A DNA stretch of 64,000 nt. It comes from Chrysomallon squamiferum. Taxonomy: Eukaryota; Mollusca; Gastropoda; Neomphalida; Peltospiridae. Positions 37,220-49,572 of the stretch are shown here, in pieces (the first letter of the stretch is position 1; each line of letters opens with the position of its first letter). The notes beneath the pieces are model-generated. The model did not search any database, was not told the DNA's origin, and saw only the letters and a list, made by a program, of their open reading frames with translations. Location: positions 4,500,605-4,564,604 of the forward strand of contig CM022673.1 of assembly GCA_012295275.1 (NCBI GenBank), given 5' to 3'. Both the position numbers and the translations under genes were made by a program.

Positions 37220-37303
37220 CCTATGCCGGCCAGCGAGACCAGCTCCATGACGATGCTGATGCAGCGCCACTGAATGACGATGGGCAGACAGAAATGACAT
37301 CAG
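37220..37303 (+). CDS. PTPRN: PTPRN-like exon B: short acidic linker
   Basis: This 84-nt exon (28 codons) is phase 1 at both ends. The acceptor is ...CAAATTGCAG|CC and the donor TCAG|GTACGA. It reads AYAGQRDQLHDDADAAPLND then DGQTEMTS. It is rich in Asp and Gln and has no recognised domain. Support is the open frame matched to flanking phases, both splice sites, and local composition clearly higher in GC than the surrounding intron. As a symmetric cassette it could be skipped without a frameshift. Identity as an exon is inferred from splice logic, since the sequence is too short and acidic for family recognition. Confidence 0.7.
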
Positions 37304-37679
37304 GTACGACTGGGACATGTATTTTTTTTCTTCGGCACAGACGATGTCACTGCAACATTTCGTAAAGAACCACGTCTCAAAACGTTCTACTGCTACGTGA
37401 TGATGTCCCCGAATAAAGACAGTGGAGTGTGGAATGCATGATTAAATGAAAGAAGAAAGGAATTAATGGATGGATGGATGAATAAAATAAATAAATAACT
37501 TGGGTCGTGTATGAAATGTGCCAAGAAGCATTGTATTTTAGTTCATTGTTTATCGTCATAAATGTTTTATATTCTAAAAAAAAATTTGTTTAAATATCTT
37601 AAATATGTCCTCAATTTCAGTTAAGATTACAATTGTAGTTATTATATAATTATCATTGTAGTTTGTGTGTTTGTGTGTG

Positions 37680-37744
<65 letters not shown>

Positions 37745-37903
37745 AGTGTATTAACATGTCCATACCTGTTGCCAGTCATTATCACAGACACACATATCCA
37801 CAAACATGCACAAATTCTAATATAATTTACAGAGGAAGAAATCCAAATACAAATGATTACATGCCTGTGTTGGCCTGTGTAAAACATGTATTATACATTT
37901 TAG
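37304..37903. other. Intron B-C with (GT)n
   Basis: Short intron with a pure (GT)n run at 37684-37740. The terminal pyrimidine tract is weak (ACATTTTAG). Confidence 0.75.
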
Positions 37904-37981
37904 ATGAGCTGATTGAGTCTCCCAATGGCTACCTGTCTCTGTCACCTCCTGATGAAAAAACACTGGAAGATCTTTTACAAG
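37904..37981 (+). CDS. PTPRN: PTPRN-like exon C: NGYLSLSPP linker
   Basis: This 78-nt exon (26 codons) is phase 1 at both ends, bounded by ATTTTAG|ATGAG and ACAAG|GTATGC. It reads DELIESPNGYLSLSPPDEK then TLEDLLQ. Together with the start of exon D it forms a helix-turn pattern comparable with the human region ending in VELRQLTPEQLSTLL. It lies only 600 bp after exon B and 4.1 kb before exon D. The reading frame is open upstream into the intron, so the acceptor choice rests on the TAG after a short pyrimidine run. Confidence 0.75.
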
Positions 37982-39418
37982 GTATGCAGATTTAAAATAT
38001 ATCTCTACTTCTCTCTTTTCCTTCTTCTTACTTTCTCTTCTTTGTTTTTTCCTCTCTCTCCTTCCCCCTCTGTCTCTTTGGTTCTGTCTCTGTCACTTTC
38101 TGTCTGTCTGTCTGTTAGTTCATTTCATTTTTCTGTCCATCCAGCTCTCTCTCTCTCTTTGTTAAATGAATCATTTTAATCCTTTATAAATTTAATCATT
38201 TATTCTTTTATTTATTTATTTATTTATTTATTACTGAATTAAAATAAAACTAATACATTTTAGTTCAGAGAAAACAGATTATTATATTCCTTTTCTCAAA
38301 ATGAGCATAGAAACTAGAATACTAAAAAAAAAAAAAAAAAAAAAAAAATAAAAATAAAAATAAAAACACTATATTAAAAAAAATAATAAAAAATGTATCG
38401 GAAAATGCCAATTAATTCAGTACCAATTGCTTTATCTGGAGGACATTTTTTGGTAATACAAATATTAGTTTTTGCTCAATCTCGGTACAGAATTCAGTTT
38501 GTCTTTCATAACACCAGCCCAGGGGACTGCCAATGTGCAGGAATTTCTCATTTCTATTGAGCCATGTGAATGTTTTTTTGGGGAAAATAATTTGATTTAA
38601 TTTTATTTTTAAAAAGTGGAAATTTGTGGGGGATTATTGTAATGTAATTAGTGAATATGATGATAAGAAACCTGAGGGCTGCTTGGTCCTGATTTGTGTC
38701 TTCAAGTAATTTCTTACAATCGCCAAGAAGCACCAGTGATTTCCGCTTACATTTTTATTATTTCTTCTTGTTGTTATTAATATTTTATTTAAATTATTAT
38801 TATTATTTTTTTTTTGGTTTTATTTTTTTTAAATTTGTCTTCATCATTTTCATTATCATCTTCATCTTCTTCTTCTTTTTCTTCTTCTTATTATTATTAT
38901 TATTATTACTGTTATTATTATTATTATAATAACTATTGTATTATTATTATTACTGTTACTATTATTATTGTTATTATTAGTTTTTATTGTTATTATTAAC
39001 ATAGTTCTCAGTTTCATCACATCCATCTTTATTGTTTTATTATTATTATTAATATTACAAATATGCTGCTACTATTATTACTGTCATCATCAACAAATGA
39101 TCATACATAATGTTAATAAAAAAGAAGGAAAAAACACTGTCACAACATGGCTGACTTCCCTTGTTATTTTCATTAAATGCAAGGGATCTTTTACATGGAT
39201 AGAAATCTATAGAAAGAAAAATATTTTCAAGAATTTCATCAAATTTCAAAAAAACAACAACATTTTAATGAAATATTGGACTCATTCAGAATTATCCATC
39301 TGTTAATTGATTTTAATTTTTTTTTTTTTAATTTTAAAATAAATTTCAGATAATTAATTTTTTTTTCTTAAAAATGTTTCAAAACTTTAAACTTTCCGAA
39401 TTCTTAAATGTTAACTTT

Positions 39419-39449
<31 letters not shown>

Positions 39450-40195
39450 TGCACACATTTCCCAAATTACAAAAAATAAAATAAAAAAAAAACAGGTAAA
39501 CCATTAAAATATTTATTTTATTTTATTTTTTTTTATTTTAGAGCTCAAATTAACAAAAAAAAAATGTGTAACCTTTTACCAAGATTGATAAACATGAGAG
39601 GTAGCGATTACAACTTCAACACATAATTAAAGAATTAAACTTGAGTTTTTCTGCTGAGCAGAAAATATCATTAACAAATTTAAATTTTTTAAAAAATGGA
39701 AAGGTTAAACTTCTTTTTAATTAAATAAAAAAAAAAAAAAAAAAAGTAATGAACAATTATTATTAATAGTACTGTCGGTTTAATGTGGAGGTTATCACCA
39801 ACTACAAATATTAATCTTTATTTTCTATTAAAATTATAGTTATTAAAGTTACAGCAACTAGAGATATATTTTAAACAGTTTAATGATAATTAATTTTTTT
39901 ATTATTTTACCATCATATGTATGTAGAAAGAAAAGTAAAACATATTCACATCATTCACAAACCTGAGGAATTACTTAATAAATCACAAAACAAACAAAAT
40001 TTAAGACATTTTTTTGGCAAGAAGCTGTAGTGAATAAGAAATTTTTTAAAAACCTAACAAATGTTTCTTATAACAGTTTTTGTGTCTTAGACCCTCTATT
40101 TAAAATGTGTTAGGTGCATTGGTATGTAAAATGTTTCTTGTTCATAATTCTAGATTTTACAAATTTTATACTCAAATGGTTGTAGAACAAAAAGC
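37982..40195. other. Intron C-D, 5' part: simple repeats
   Basis: Polypyrimidine 38005-38160, poly(A) 38325-38347, a long ATT/CTT/GTT trinucleotide zone 38760-39060 and poly(A) 39420-39444. No coding sequence. Confidence 0.7.
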
Positions 40196-40199
40196 AATA

Positions 40200-40745
40200 T
40201 TGAAATCAAGATATATTTAATGATGTTTAATTTAGAACCCTCACCATTAATATGAGTCATAGTAAAACTAAATACCGTACAGAAGGTCAGGTATATTTAA
40301 TGACATCAGATTTTTAGCCCGTTTCATTAATGTGAACCATAGTAAAAGTAATTGCAATACTGACAGTGAAATGTAACTAATGACATCGAATTCTGAACCC
40401 ATAACATGGACCATTGTAAAACTAAACACAACAGAGATGATCAAGTACATGTATATTTAATGAGTCCATTCCAATAATATCAGTTATTGTAAAAACTAAG
40501 TGAATCAACACCAATAACATCAACCATTGTAAAAAACTAAATACAGTATATTTATTAATCTCAAGTATTGAATCAATACTAAAAATATTGACCATTGTAA
40601 AAAAAAAACTAACTAAATACAATATATTTAATAAAACTGAGTATTGAATCAACACTAATAATATGAACCGTTGTAAAGCTTAAATATAATATTGATAACC
40701 AGATGCATATAATGACTCCAGTGGTGTTGATAATATGAACTACTC
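40200..40745. repeat. Old tandem array, about 75-bp unit
   Basis: ACCATTGTAAAACTAAATAC then ATTTAATGA and ATTGAATCAACACTAATAA recurs. Landmarks lie near 40256, 40337, 40410, 40487, 40525, 40590 and 40667. Minus-strand frames of 60-77 codons over it follow the repeat. Confidence 0.75.
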
Positions 40746-41570
40746 CATTCTGAACCTCACGAGCTGTATATTGTGATCACATTGTACTGTACCAGGCAGC
40801 TGGTAAGTAGCAATAAAGTTTAATACTAAAACCACCTGATTCGTTTTAGTTGTCTTTGTGTGATGAAGATGATAAATCATAGGGAATGAAAGAGCAAGCT
40901 AATGACATTGCAATACCAGAATATAATGAAGCTGCAGAACAAAAGAAATAAAATAATTATTAAAAAAAAACCACAAACCCCCCCCCACATAAACACAATG
41001 TATAAGTACTTCTATTTGTTCTTTATTTTTATTTTATTTTTTTCTAAATTACTTTTCTGCTAGCTCGATAAATCAAATGAATTGTGTACGATATATATCC
41101 AAGATAGATAGCCAGTTACTATTGTCTGGTATGAAATGTGTTTTTTGTGTGTGTGTGTGTACATACACTTGATACTGCCAGAATCCATTGTCGTGAATTG
41201 CTTGTAAACCTTTTTCTCCCTGTCTCAGCCAGTTCCATTTCTGCAAATCCAAACAGAAGTACTTAATGACACACTGCATGATAATGATGCCTACCGAACT
41301 AATTAGCTTTCTAATGAATTACCCGGTAGCTGCAGTTTTAACATTTATTTTAGTTTTTTTTTTCATTAGAGTAAATCTAAAGAGGTAATCAATGAAAATC
41401 CCAAATCCATGATATGTACTTCCATATGAATGCTTAATTCATTTGCTGAGATCATTTATCTATCAGTTTTTATTTATTTCATTACATTGTTGTTTTTGTT
41501 GTGTTTTTATCATTATGGCTATAATTGTTTTTTTTAAATTATTTTAATTATTATCATTGTTGCTGTTATT
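40746..41570. other. Intron C-D, middle
   Basis: Unique AT-rich DNA with C8 at about 40980-40987 and complex sequence at 41050-41340. No exon seen. Confidence 0.5.
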
Positions 41571-41571
41571 A

Positions 41572-41706
41572 TTGTTGTTGTTATTGGTATTATTATTATT
41601 AGTAGTAGTAGTATTATTATTATTATTATCATCATCATCATCATCATTATAATTTTTATTGTTCTTGTTCTTGTTCTTGTTCTTGTTCTTGTTCTTGTTC
41701 TTGTTC

Positions 41707-41782
<76 letters not shown>
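41572..41782. repeat. Compound ATT / ATC / (GTTCTT)n / (ATT)n microsatellite
   Basis: Trinucleotides to 41660, eight GTTCTT hexamers (41661-41707), then (ATT)n to about 41781. Confidence 0.95.
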
Positions 41783-41783
<1 letters not shown>

Positions 41784-42078
41784 TTAAAAGGAAAACAGAG
41801 TCCTTAGTGGTAGCAAGGGATTTTTTACATGCATCTTACCAGTACAGTACACACCATAACATTTCATGTACAGTTCAGGATATCTGGAATAGGAAACAGC
41901 ACAAAGATGCAAAGGTCAAAACATTGGAAATTGTCTGCATCTGCTTGTAACAGCAGTATTTCTGTCACGAAACTAAGAGTATGTCGCAGGTGGATAGAAA
42001 TCAATTTTGTTTTTATTATTAACATTTTTATTGCTGTTTTTAATTCCCATTAATTGCCTCTGTTTTCTGTTTCATCAG

Positions 42079-42198
42079 GTAAAGTTGAGCCACATAAGCT
42101 GGACAAAGGTCAGCTCCAACGTTTGACCAAGTTTGTGGAGCAGATGGTCACCTCTTTAGACCAACAAAAATCACCTGGAGATGACATTGTTGCTGATG
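42079..42198 (+). CDS. PTPRN: PTPRN-like exon D: pre-mature-ectodomain helix
   Basis: This 120-nt exon (40 codons) is phase 1 at both ends. The acceptor is CTGTTTCATCAG and the donor GATG|GTATTA. Residues 2-24 (KVEPHKLDKGQLQRLTKFVE...) align with human VELRQLTPEQLSTLLTLLQ, a conserved leucine-rich segment upstream of the convertase site. The C-terminus SPGDDIVADG recurs almost identically in exon E. The exon begins GTAAAG, so the acceptor abuts a donor-like hexamer and resembles a recursive-splicing ratchet point. (ATT)n tracts lie immediately downstream. Confidence 0.82.
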
Positions 42199-42375
42199 GT
42201 ATTATTGTTATTATTTTATTATTATTTTATTGTTATTATTATTATTATTATTATTAACAGTTATTATTAGTGTTACAGTTATTGTTCTTTACTGTTGTTA
42301 CAGTTTTAGTCATATCATTCTTCTTGTAATTTTTTGTTCTTTCTATTCTAGTGTTATTTTTATTTATACAACTAC

Positions 42376-42424
<49 letters not shown>

Positions 42425-42836
42425 GTTATTACCGTTAACAATATTGTTATGTCATAACATTATTATTATTATTTTATATTCTTTTTCTTAATTAACATAA
42501 TCAGATTATTTTTACTTAAATTATAACTAGTAATAATTAATATACACATATAATAAACACATATGATAACAGTATAGAGAGAAGAATAAATGTTTATTTG
42601 TGAAAAAAAAAAAAAAATTAAAAAAGTCTTCATCTCCAACTATTTTAATACTCTTTCATTTTCCACTGCACAACGGCATTCCACAGCAAGCTATATGCCA
42701 GAGTTCGGTATTTAAATTAAATCTTTAGAATTTATTACCATTAAAAAAGACTTCTTTGATTACACTCTCTTTCTCGATTACTCATCCATGAGAAATAATG
42801 ATTTCCTGTTCCATCTTATTTTTTTTTTTTCCTTAG
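42199..42836. other. Intron D-E with (ATT)n tracts
   Basis: ATT runs at 42226-42256 and 42377-42425. Ends in a 12-T tract before exon E. No other feature. Confidence 0.8.
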
Positions 42837-43010
42837 CCCAAACAGAAGAAGAGTTACTTCCTGTAGGAGATAACTCTCCAGCTGATGATATAGTTCAAGA
42901 TGGCGACCTGCCTGCCAGGCCTTTGAGTCCAGTTCCTGATGATGAAATTATCTCACCAGGGGGAGATTCATTGATCAGCAAAAAAAGTTCTTTAAAAGAG
43001 CCTGGAAAAG
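42837..43010 (+). CDS. PTPRN: PTPRN-like exon E: acidic segment with Lys-Lys processing site
   Basis: This 174-nt exon (58 codons) is phase 1 at both ends. The acceptor is a 12-T tract then CCTTAG; the donor is AAAG|GTAGAT. It is acidic and Pro-rich (NSPADDIVQDGD, PLSPVPDDEIISPGGD). Residues 46-53 read LISKKSSL, with Lys-Lys at 42980-42985. In human ICA512 I recall LLEKKSPL at the convertase site (about residue 448) that releases the mature transmembrane fragment; spacing to the following ectodomain is similar. Cleavage in the secretory granule is inferred from this match, not shown. Confidence 0.85.
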
Positions 43011-44590
43011 GTAGATAACTCACCTTGTGGGGTTGTTGTTGTTGGGTTTTTTTCAAAATTAATTAGATAGTCAAATTAAAATTTTCATTAATATTGTGAA
43101 AGTGAATGTGTATGTATGAATGTAAGACAATCTATTCCCAATAACACAATTTACTGATACTGGAACAAACAGTTTAAAAACATTTTATATATTTCCATTT
43201 AACTGTTTTGTTCAAGGAAACCAATCTTTGCCAGTAATAAAGAATCATAATAAAACAACAAACTTCCCCCCAAAATGACACATAGGTTATCATTTTTCCC
43301 TTCTTTATTAAATGTCATTTAAACATTGCAAATCATTTTTTTTTTTTTCTTATTTTCTTTTCTTTTCTTTTCTTCTTATTATTTTTTATATATATATTTA
43401 ATTATATGATATATCAGATTTAAAGGTTTTTTTTGGCATTTATCTTTTTCATTGAGATATGTGAAATATGATAACAAACTTTTTTTTTTATTATTTATTA
43501 CAAAAAATACTTAGCCATAAATGCAACAAGCAGTTTGTTTACAAACTTATATTTTTTAAAACATATCAGACTTGCAATTTAATACTAGAAGCCTCCAACA
43601 TAAGAATTTAGACAGCCCCTGAAAAAACTCATTGATCTGCCCTAGTCAGAAATATTCACTGTGTGCTTCCCTACACAAGAGTTTATATTTTTGCCTTTCT
43701 GTATAGAATCATTTGATTTCATTTGTATCTGTCTGTTTTTATTCATTCAATTCTTTATTGATTTTCTACTGTTTGTGTTCATTCATTCTGATAATTAGTT
43801 GTTGATCAGCTAATTTGTTTGTTGTTTTGTCTTTATAATGGCTGGGATGGTTTGAGTACTGCAGCCATATCCAGCAATTTTCTTTTAGTAAATAGGATTT
43901 TTAGATGAAGCAGTTTACTGTGAATAGACTGCATGTATAAATAATTTTGTTCAAAGCAAATATATTATTATTATTGTTATTATTATTACTATTACTGTTA
44001 TTTTATTATTATTGCTGTTGTTGTTATTATTACCATTACTGTTATTTTGTTGTTGTTGTTGTTTCTATTATTATTATTATTACTATTATTATTATTATTA
44101 TTACTATTATTATTATTATTATTTTAGTTTGTCTCTCTCTTCTTTTCTCTCTCCTCATTCCTTGTTTCCCTTTATCAGCACATTCTTTTCTTCATAAATG
44201 CATTTGTCACAATTTACATGTTTCCATTCAACATTTCTGCCTTTCTCTTTATCTATCTACATACACATAACATATCAAAAAAATCTTGTATGTCCATTTA
44301 TCTGTGCATCTTTCTACCCATCCTTTCATCCATCTGTCTATCTGTCTTTGTAATTGTGCATGTCCACCTGTAAATCAGTCTGTATCTCTGTCTCATTGTT
44401 TATTTAAAGATAAAAAAAAAAGTGCTGGTCAGCATTGTACATGTAATTACTACAGTGCATCAAATGCTGCATGTCCATCAGAAACAAATTTGGTTAATTA
44501 CATTAATGATGGGCATTGTTAGCCAGCATGACAATGTCCACTGACTTCTTGAACTCTGCCACATCCTGGTGGGCTCGTTTTAATAGACCT
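43011..44590. other. Intron E-F, 5' part
   Basis: AT-rich with homopolymer T and a trinucleotide zone (43960-44125). 44410-44590 is a higher-complexity island, possibly conserved. The poly-Leu and Tyr-rich frames are repeat-derived. Confidence 0.55.
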
Positions 44591-45560
44591 TGCAGTCAGA
44601 ATAATCTGTGTCAAGAAATTATTACAATGAAAGAAGAATGAGACTGTGAATCAACAGATTTTTGACATCATTATACAGGGACACAGTGAAGAATCTTCAA
44701 TATTGGGATAATTTATGTTTAGAAATTGTTAGAAATAAAAAGAGAATAGAAGTCTCTGATTCAACAGATTTTTGCCATCATTATGTGGAAGGCAAGAATT
44801 TTTATATATCAGAATAATTTATTTCAAAAAAATGTAAAGAAATAATAATAATGATGAGAAAATGAATCAGCAGATTTTTTACAATCCTATAAATCAACAA
44901 AAAATTTGTTTAAGGATTTGCGTTCACTGACAAACTTACTAGAAAAAAAAAGATGATAACCATTTGGGAATGGGAATAAAAACAGGCAGTTCTGACATCA
45001 GCAAAATCTCCATTATCAGAATAATTTATGTGAGAAATTATTAGAAACAGAAAGCAAACGAAACAACAGATTGTCTTTTATCCAGGCTGTTAGAAAATCA
45101 ACAAAAGTGTCAGTTTGCAAATGATATTCAATGACAAAATTATTAAAAACAAAACATGATTACAAAACAAACAAAAAAACAGACTTACAAAAATCATCAA
45201 AATTCTCAATATCACAATATGAAGAAATTATTAAAGAAAGAGTTTGAATTGTGAATTATCAGATATTTATTTACATTTACTATTCAAAATGAAATCAGAA
45301 TAAAGATACTGTATAAAAATATTTATCAGCTTTATTTATGACATAAAATTTCTTAAATCTGCCGAATTTTCAGTTTAAGAATAATTTATGTTCAGAAAAT
45401 ATTCTGAATTCTCAATCTGAGTAGAATTCTCAATTTCAGAATAAACTTTATTTACATAATTATTTGAAAAAAAATGTGAGAATTAATATGAGCAGATATT
45501 TATGATTTTGAACAATTTGTTTTTGAGAAATTATTAAAAAGATGTACAAAAGATGCGAGT
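44590..45560. repeat. Old tandem array, about 104-bp unit
   Basis: CAGAATAATTTATGTTAGAA then ATTATTAGAAA, GAATCAACAGATTTTTGACA and a CATTATA block recurs. AATAATTTATG landmarks lie near 44600, 44708, 44812, 45019, 45380 and 45437. The first intervals are 108, 104 and 207 (two units); later copies decay. Confidence 0.75.
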
Positions 45561-47886
45561 AAAATATCAGCAGAAAATTAACAGTCTACTTTGAGAAGTC
45601 ATTAGGGAAAGAATAATAACAACAATTTAAACATCAGTCTAAAAATGAGAATGCGAAATGCAGCAGATCTTTTTTTTTATAAATTAAATAAAAGATGAAG
45701 ATGAAGTTCAGTACATTTTTGCCTCTTTGCTAATTAACTGACTTCTGTTAAGAAAAATTATTATTACAGAGTTAAAAAAGTCGAACTGATCAGAAATGTC
45801 CATTGACACAAACTTCCTGCGATTATACATGTTCACTATTTTTGTTTTCATCTTTTCGTGAACATACTTGTCAACTAAAAACAAGACAATTTTATGACCA
45901 GATTTCCTGTAATTTTATCAAATTTTAGAAGCTTTTTCTTTCAATCTTCTTTTTAATTTTTTTTCTCAGTCAAACTCATTTTTATTTTATTTTTTACACA
46001 CAGACATTTTCAAAGAAATCTCATATTCTTTTTAAACATTTCTTTCTTTTGTTTTTGTGGAAACTTGAAGGAACTTCCCAATTATTTCTATTAAGGTATT
46101 GTATTTTGATGTTTTGAAAGATGTAAGGAAATCGCAGTGTCTTATTGCATGTGTCACCCAGGCTCCTTTTTTCTTTTGTAATCACTAATAATAACAGATT
46201 TTATATAGAGAACATGATGCGAATGCAAACAGAGAAACATCTAGTGTTGTTTTCACAAAGACATTTTTCTTCATCTGAACAAACATGTAATTACAGTTCA
46301 GGAAAAGACTCAGCATACACCTTGCAGAGTTTCATGTTTAGTACCTGATAGATGTCTACTAAACTGCAAACTCAATTCTTTTATTTTTATTTTTAGTAGG
46401 AATAACAGAGAGATTTTCTTATTTTATGGGACAATATTTTTTTTCTTTTTTTCTTTAAATAATTTTTATATAATAATATTTTTTTTAATTCTTTATTTCC
46501 TTCTGTTTTCTAATTTCACTAATGCTGTCTGTCAGTGTTTTATTTTTGGGGTTTTTTAAAAATATATCTGAGATCCTTCCTATCTGTAATTTTTTAAAAT
46601 TTAATTTTTAATTCATTTTTGGAATTTTAAATTTATAACATAGTAAGTTATACAGTACAGGAAGTTATACAACAAGTATTATTATTTAACATTAACATGT
46701 TAACACTTAATTCAGAATCATGTACATAATGAAGTCTTACAAAATAATGCATAATATTTGACAAACTTAACCATTCATCTTTTTTTTCTCTTTTTTTTTT
46801 CATTTTAAAATACGGGGAATCTTGCAATGAGCTTAATGTACTCTGTATAATTAATTAATTTTTTTTTTTTTTTTTTAAATACTGGGGCAATGAACCCTGC
46901 TAAATCATTAATGAATTTTGTTTCAAATGTCAGCTGTAAAAAACACACTTAAAAACACAATTTGATGATTCTGTGGGTGTCTTTACAGATCTGCTGATAG
47001 TTATTTAGAATTTATTATGTAGACATTAGTCCTTTTCATACTGGGTTATTTATACAGTGTACTGCTGTCTGTAATGTGTTTATACTGATATGTTTATCTT
47101 TGTTTCACACTAGGTTAGTACTCCAGTTTATAAATACAACCTATTTACTTTTGATGAGATCAGCAAAAACTAGCTATTTTTTCTCTCTCTCTCTCACTTC
47201 TTTCCTTTTTTTTTTTTTTTTTTTATAATTTGAAACTGAGCTAAAAATATAATTGTAAAACAAAATATTATTTGACCAGAAATTGTTCAAATTATCAAAT
47301 AAAATATAATTCGAGTCAAAATCCTATTTGATTAAATGAAGAAATGTTTTCTTATTTCACTCTTTGTCTAACAAATTGTTTGATTAGCTTCCTTGATGTG
47401 TGTCAAGGAAAATTATATTTTCATTAGTTGTCATGGAAGCAAGTCAAAAGTTTTTTTTTTTTCTTTAAATAAAAAGAAAAAAGACGTAATTTATTGTTAT
47501 TTATTTCTGCCTGTGATTCTTTGTCTCACTGTAACAATAGTTTGTTTTTTAGTGAAAATGTTTTTTTTTATGTCTGTTTCTTTTGTTTTGTTTTTCTGAA
47601 ATGTCAAGAACCATAGCTATCAGTGTATCTTCTTAATGTCATCAAAATTATGTTGAAAACATTAAAAAGAATATATATATATTTAGTTACGTCAGTTTTC
47701 ATAGGAAATAATCTAACAGAAAAATAAAATTAAGTAAATGATAATGAGAAGAAGAAGAATAAGCTTGATTATATTTTATTTGTTGTATTTAATTTCAATA
47801 TGAAAATCTGAAAAAAACGATGTAGAACAATGATGGTATTTTTGTGTTTTGTTTTGTAATTTTTATTTTATTTTTATTTTTTTTAG
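45561..47886. other. Intron E-F, 3' part
   Basis: Unique AT-rich DNA with T homopolymers (46428, 46861, 47206, 47450). GTTGTCATGGAAGC at 47427-47440 echoes the X-box-like site in intron A-B. Confidence 0.5.
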
Positions 47887-47962
47887 ATGAGAAGGAAAAA
47901 GATTTGCCGAAACCAGAAGACATCGTGAAAATAACTTATGCCAACATCCAGCTCAGTCAAGA
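47887..47962 (+). CDS. PTPRN: PTPRN-like exon F: start of mature ectodomain
   Basis: This 76-nt exon is phase 1 in and phase 2 out, bounded by TTTTTTTTAG|ATGAG and AAGA|GTAAGT (near-perfect donor). It reads DEKEKDLPKPEDIVK then ITYANIQLSQ. The ITYANIQLSQ segment aligns with human YGYIVTDQKPLS at the first beta strand of the SEA-like mature ectodomain. Lys/Glu-rich residues before it correspond to the human linker after the convertase site. The change of phase from 1 to 2 is matched by exon G, which supports the pair. Confidence 0.82.
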
Positions 47963-48189
47963 GTAAGTACTAATTATTTTATTTACTGTAAAAACAAAAC
48001 AAAAACAAACATAAAAGTCTTTAGATAAGGATCATGTAAATAGCCATACTTCACAGGTAACATGTCACAAAGATTTCATCATGGCTCCTACAAAGAAATG
48101 TATCTGTGTTTATCCGTGTTGAAAAGTAAATAAATTACAGTTAAGAATTTGAATTGTTTACATTTTTTTTTTAGACATTCATTAATAAC

Positions 48190-48352
48190 CGAAGATACCT
48201 TTATTTAAATATTTAAAACAACTTTGATAGTGCAGTTTCTCAATCATAAACAATGTATGAAATATAAATAACAAATAAAAACAACAGAAGATATTATGTT
48301 ATTTAAATATTTAAAACAACTTTGGTAGTTGTGTTTCTCAATCATAAACACA
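48190..48352. repeat. Two-copy tandem duplication, about 96 bp apart
   Basis: TTATTTAAATATTTAAAACA then ACTTTGATAGT and TTTCTCAATCATAAACA occurs at about 48201 and 48299 with few differences, a relatively young duplication in intron F-G. Confidence 0.85.
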
Positions 48353-48359
48353 CCTTTTT

Positions 48360-48958
48360 CTTTTCTTTTCTGTCCTGTTTTTTTTTGTTATTAAAACTAA
48401 CTGATGCCTCATCTCAGTAATATGCCTCACACCAGTCTCCTCTCTAGTCCAAGTATGAGAATATTATTAAAACAAGGGTAAGGAAATGAACCTAATGAAA
48501 ACACAGAACAGGAAATCGAGAAGATTTTTATTTGGCACCATATTAGCATACACTGCCTGTCTTGCATATCAAAATAAAATTATTGCAAATCTGAAAAAAA
48601 GATTTTTTGATTTTATCCTTCGCTTCCTGTTCTCACAAACTAATAAATTTGCATAAAAAACAAAAACACATACAGGTTATGAGCAGTTAGATCGGGAAAT
48701 AAGCCTGTGTCCAGTAGATAATTAAGTGCAAAGAATGGAAAATTTGAAATTGTCCATGTAGATGAATTTATTGTTGTTATTTTTAATCTTTTATTTTAAG
48801 TTCAGTTCATCCAAAATATTTGCTACAGAAACAAATTTAGTTTCACATCCCAAAGGCTGTTTCTTTACTAAGTTAAAAATTTTATGAAAAAAAAAAAAAA
48901 TATTTTAAAATTTATTTTGGCATAAAATAAAATTATCATACTTGTGTCCTCATTATTG

Positions 48959-48992
<34 letters not shown>

Positions 48993-49458
48993 TCATAACC
49001 TTTAAAATATGATTTTTAACATAAACAAAAATTATAACAACAGAGGAACCTAAATTATGAGATTTCAAATGCATCAAAACACAAAACGATGAAATAATTT
49101 TTTCTGGCCTAACTTATATCAGTTCAATGCTATTACACCCAGAGAAAGTGGTAGACTATGACTCAGATTATTGTTTTTTTTTCTTTCTTTCTCCTAACAA
49201 TCTTCACTCAGGTGTACAGGGGAAAATTGTCTTTGATGGATGGAGTGTGTGTTAAAAACATATCTGAAGGGCAGTTCTCTATTCAGCTGTGTGCGAGGCC
49301 AGTCAGTGGAGACTGCTGTAGTAATTACAGTTGTTTTCTTTGCCAGTGTAACAGTAATGTACACTGTCAGAACAAAACACAAAGCTTGCTTTGAGGTATT
49401 ACTGTACCAAATTGAGCCGACTTTTCAAACAATTAGTTTCTATAGATCTTTAGACAAT

Positions 49459-49491
<33 letters not shown>

Positions 49492-49570
49492 CACTCTTTA
49501 GTATTATTTCTCATGTTGTCACCCCCCCCCAGTGAATGATTTATCAAAAGTATGTGTTTTCTGTTTTCCT
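48360..49570. other. Intron F-G, 5' part
   Basis: A and T homopolymers, notably T30 at 49460-49489 and C9 near 49523-49531. 49158-49400 has short frames on both strands with no recognised domain. Confidence 0.55.
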
Positions 49571-49572
49571 GT

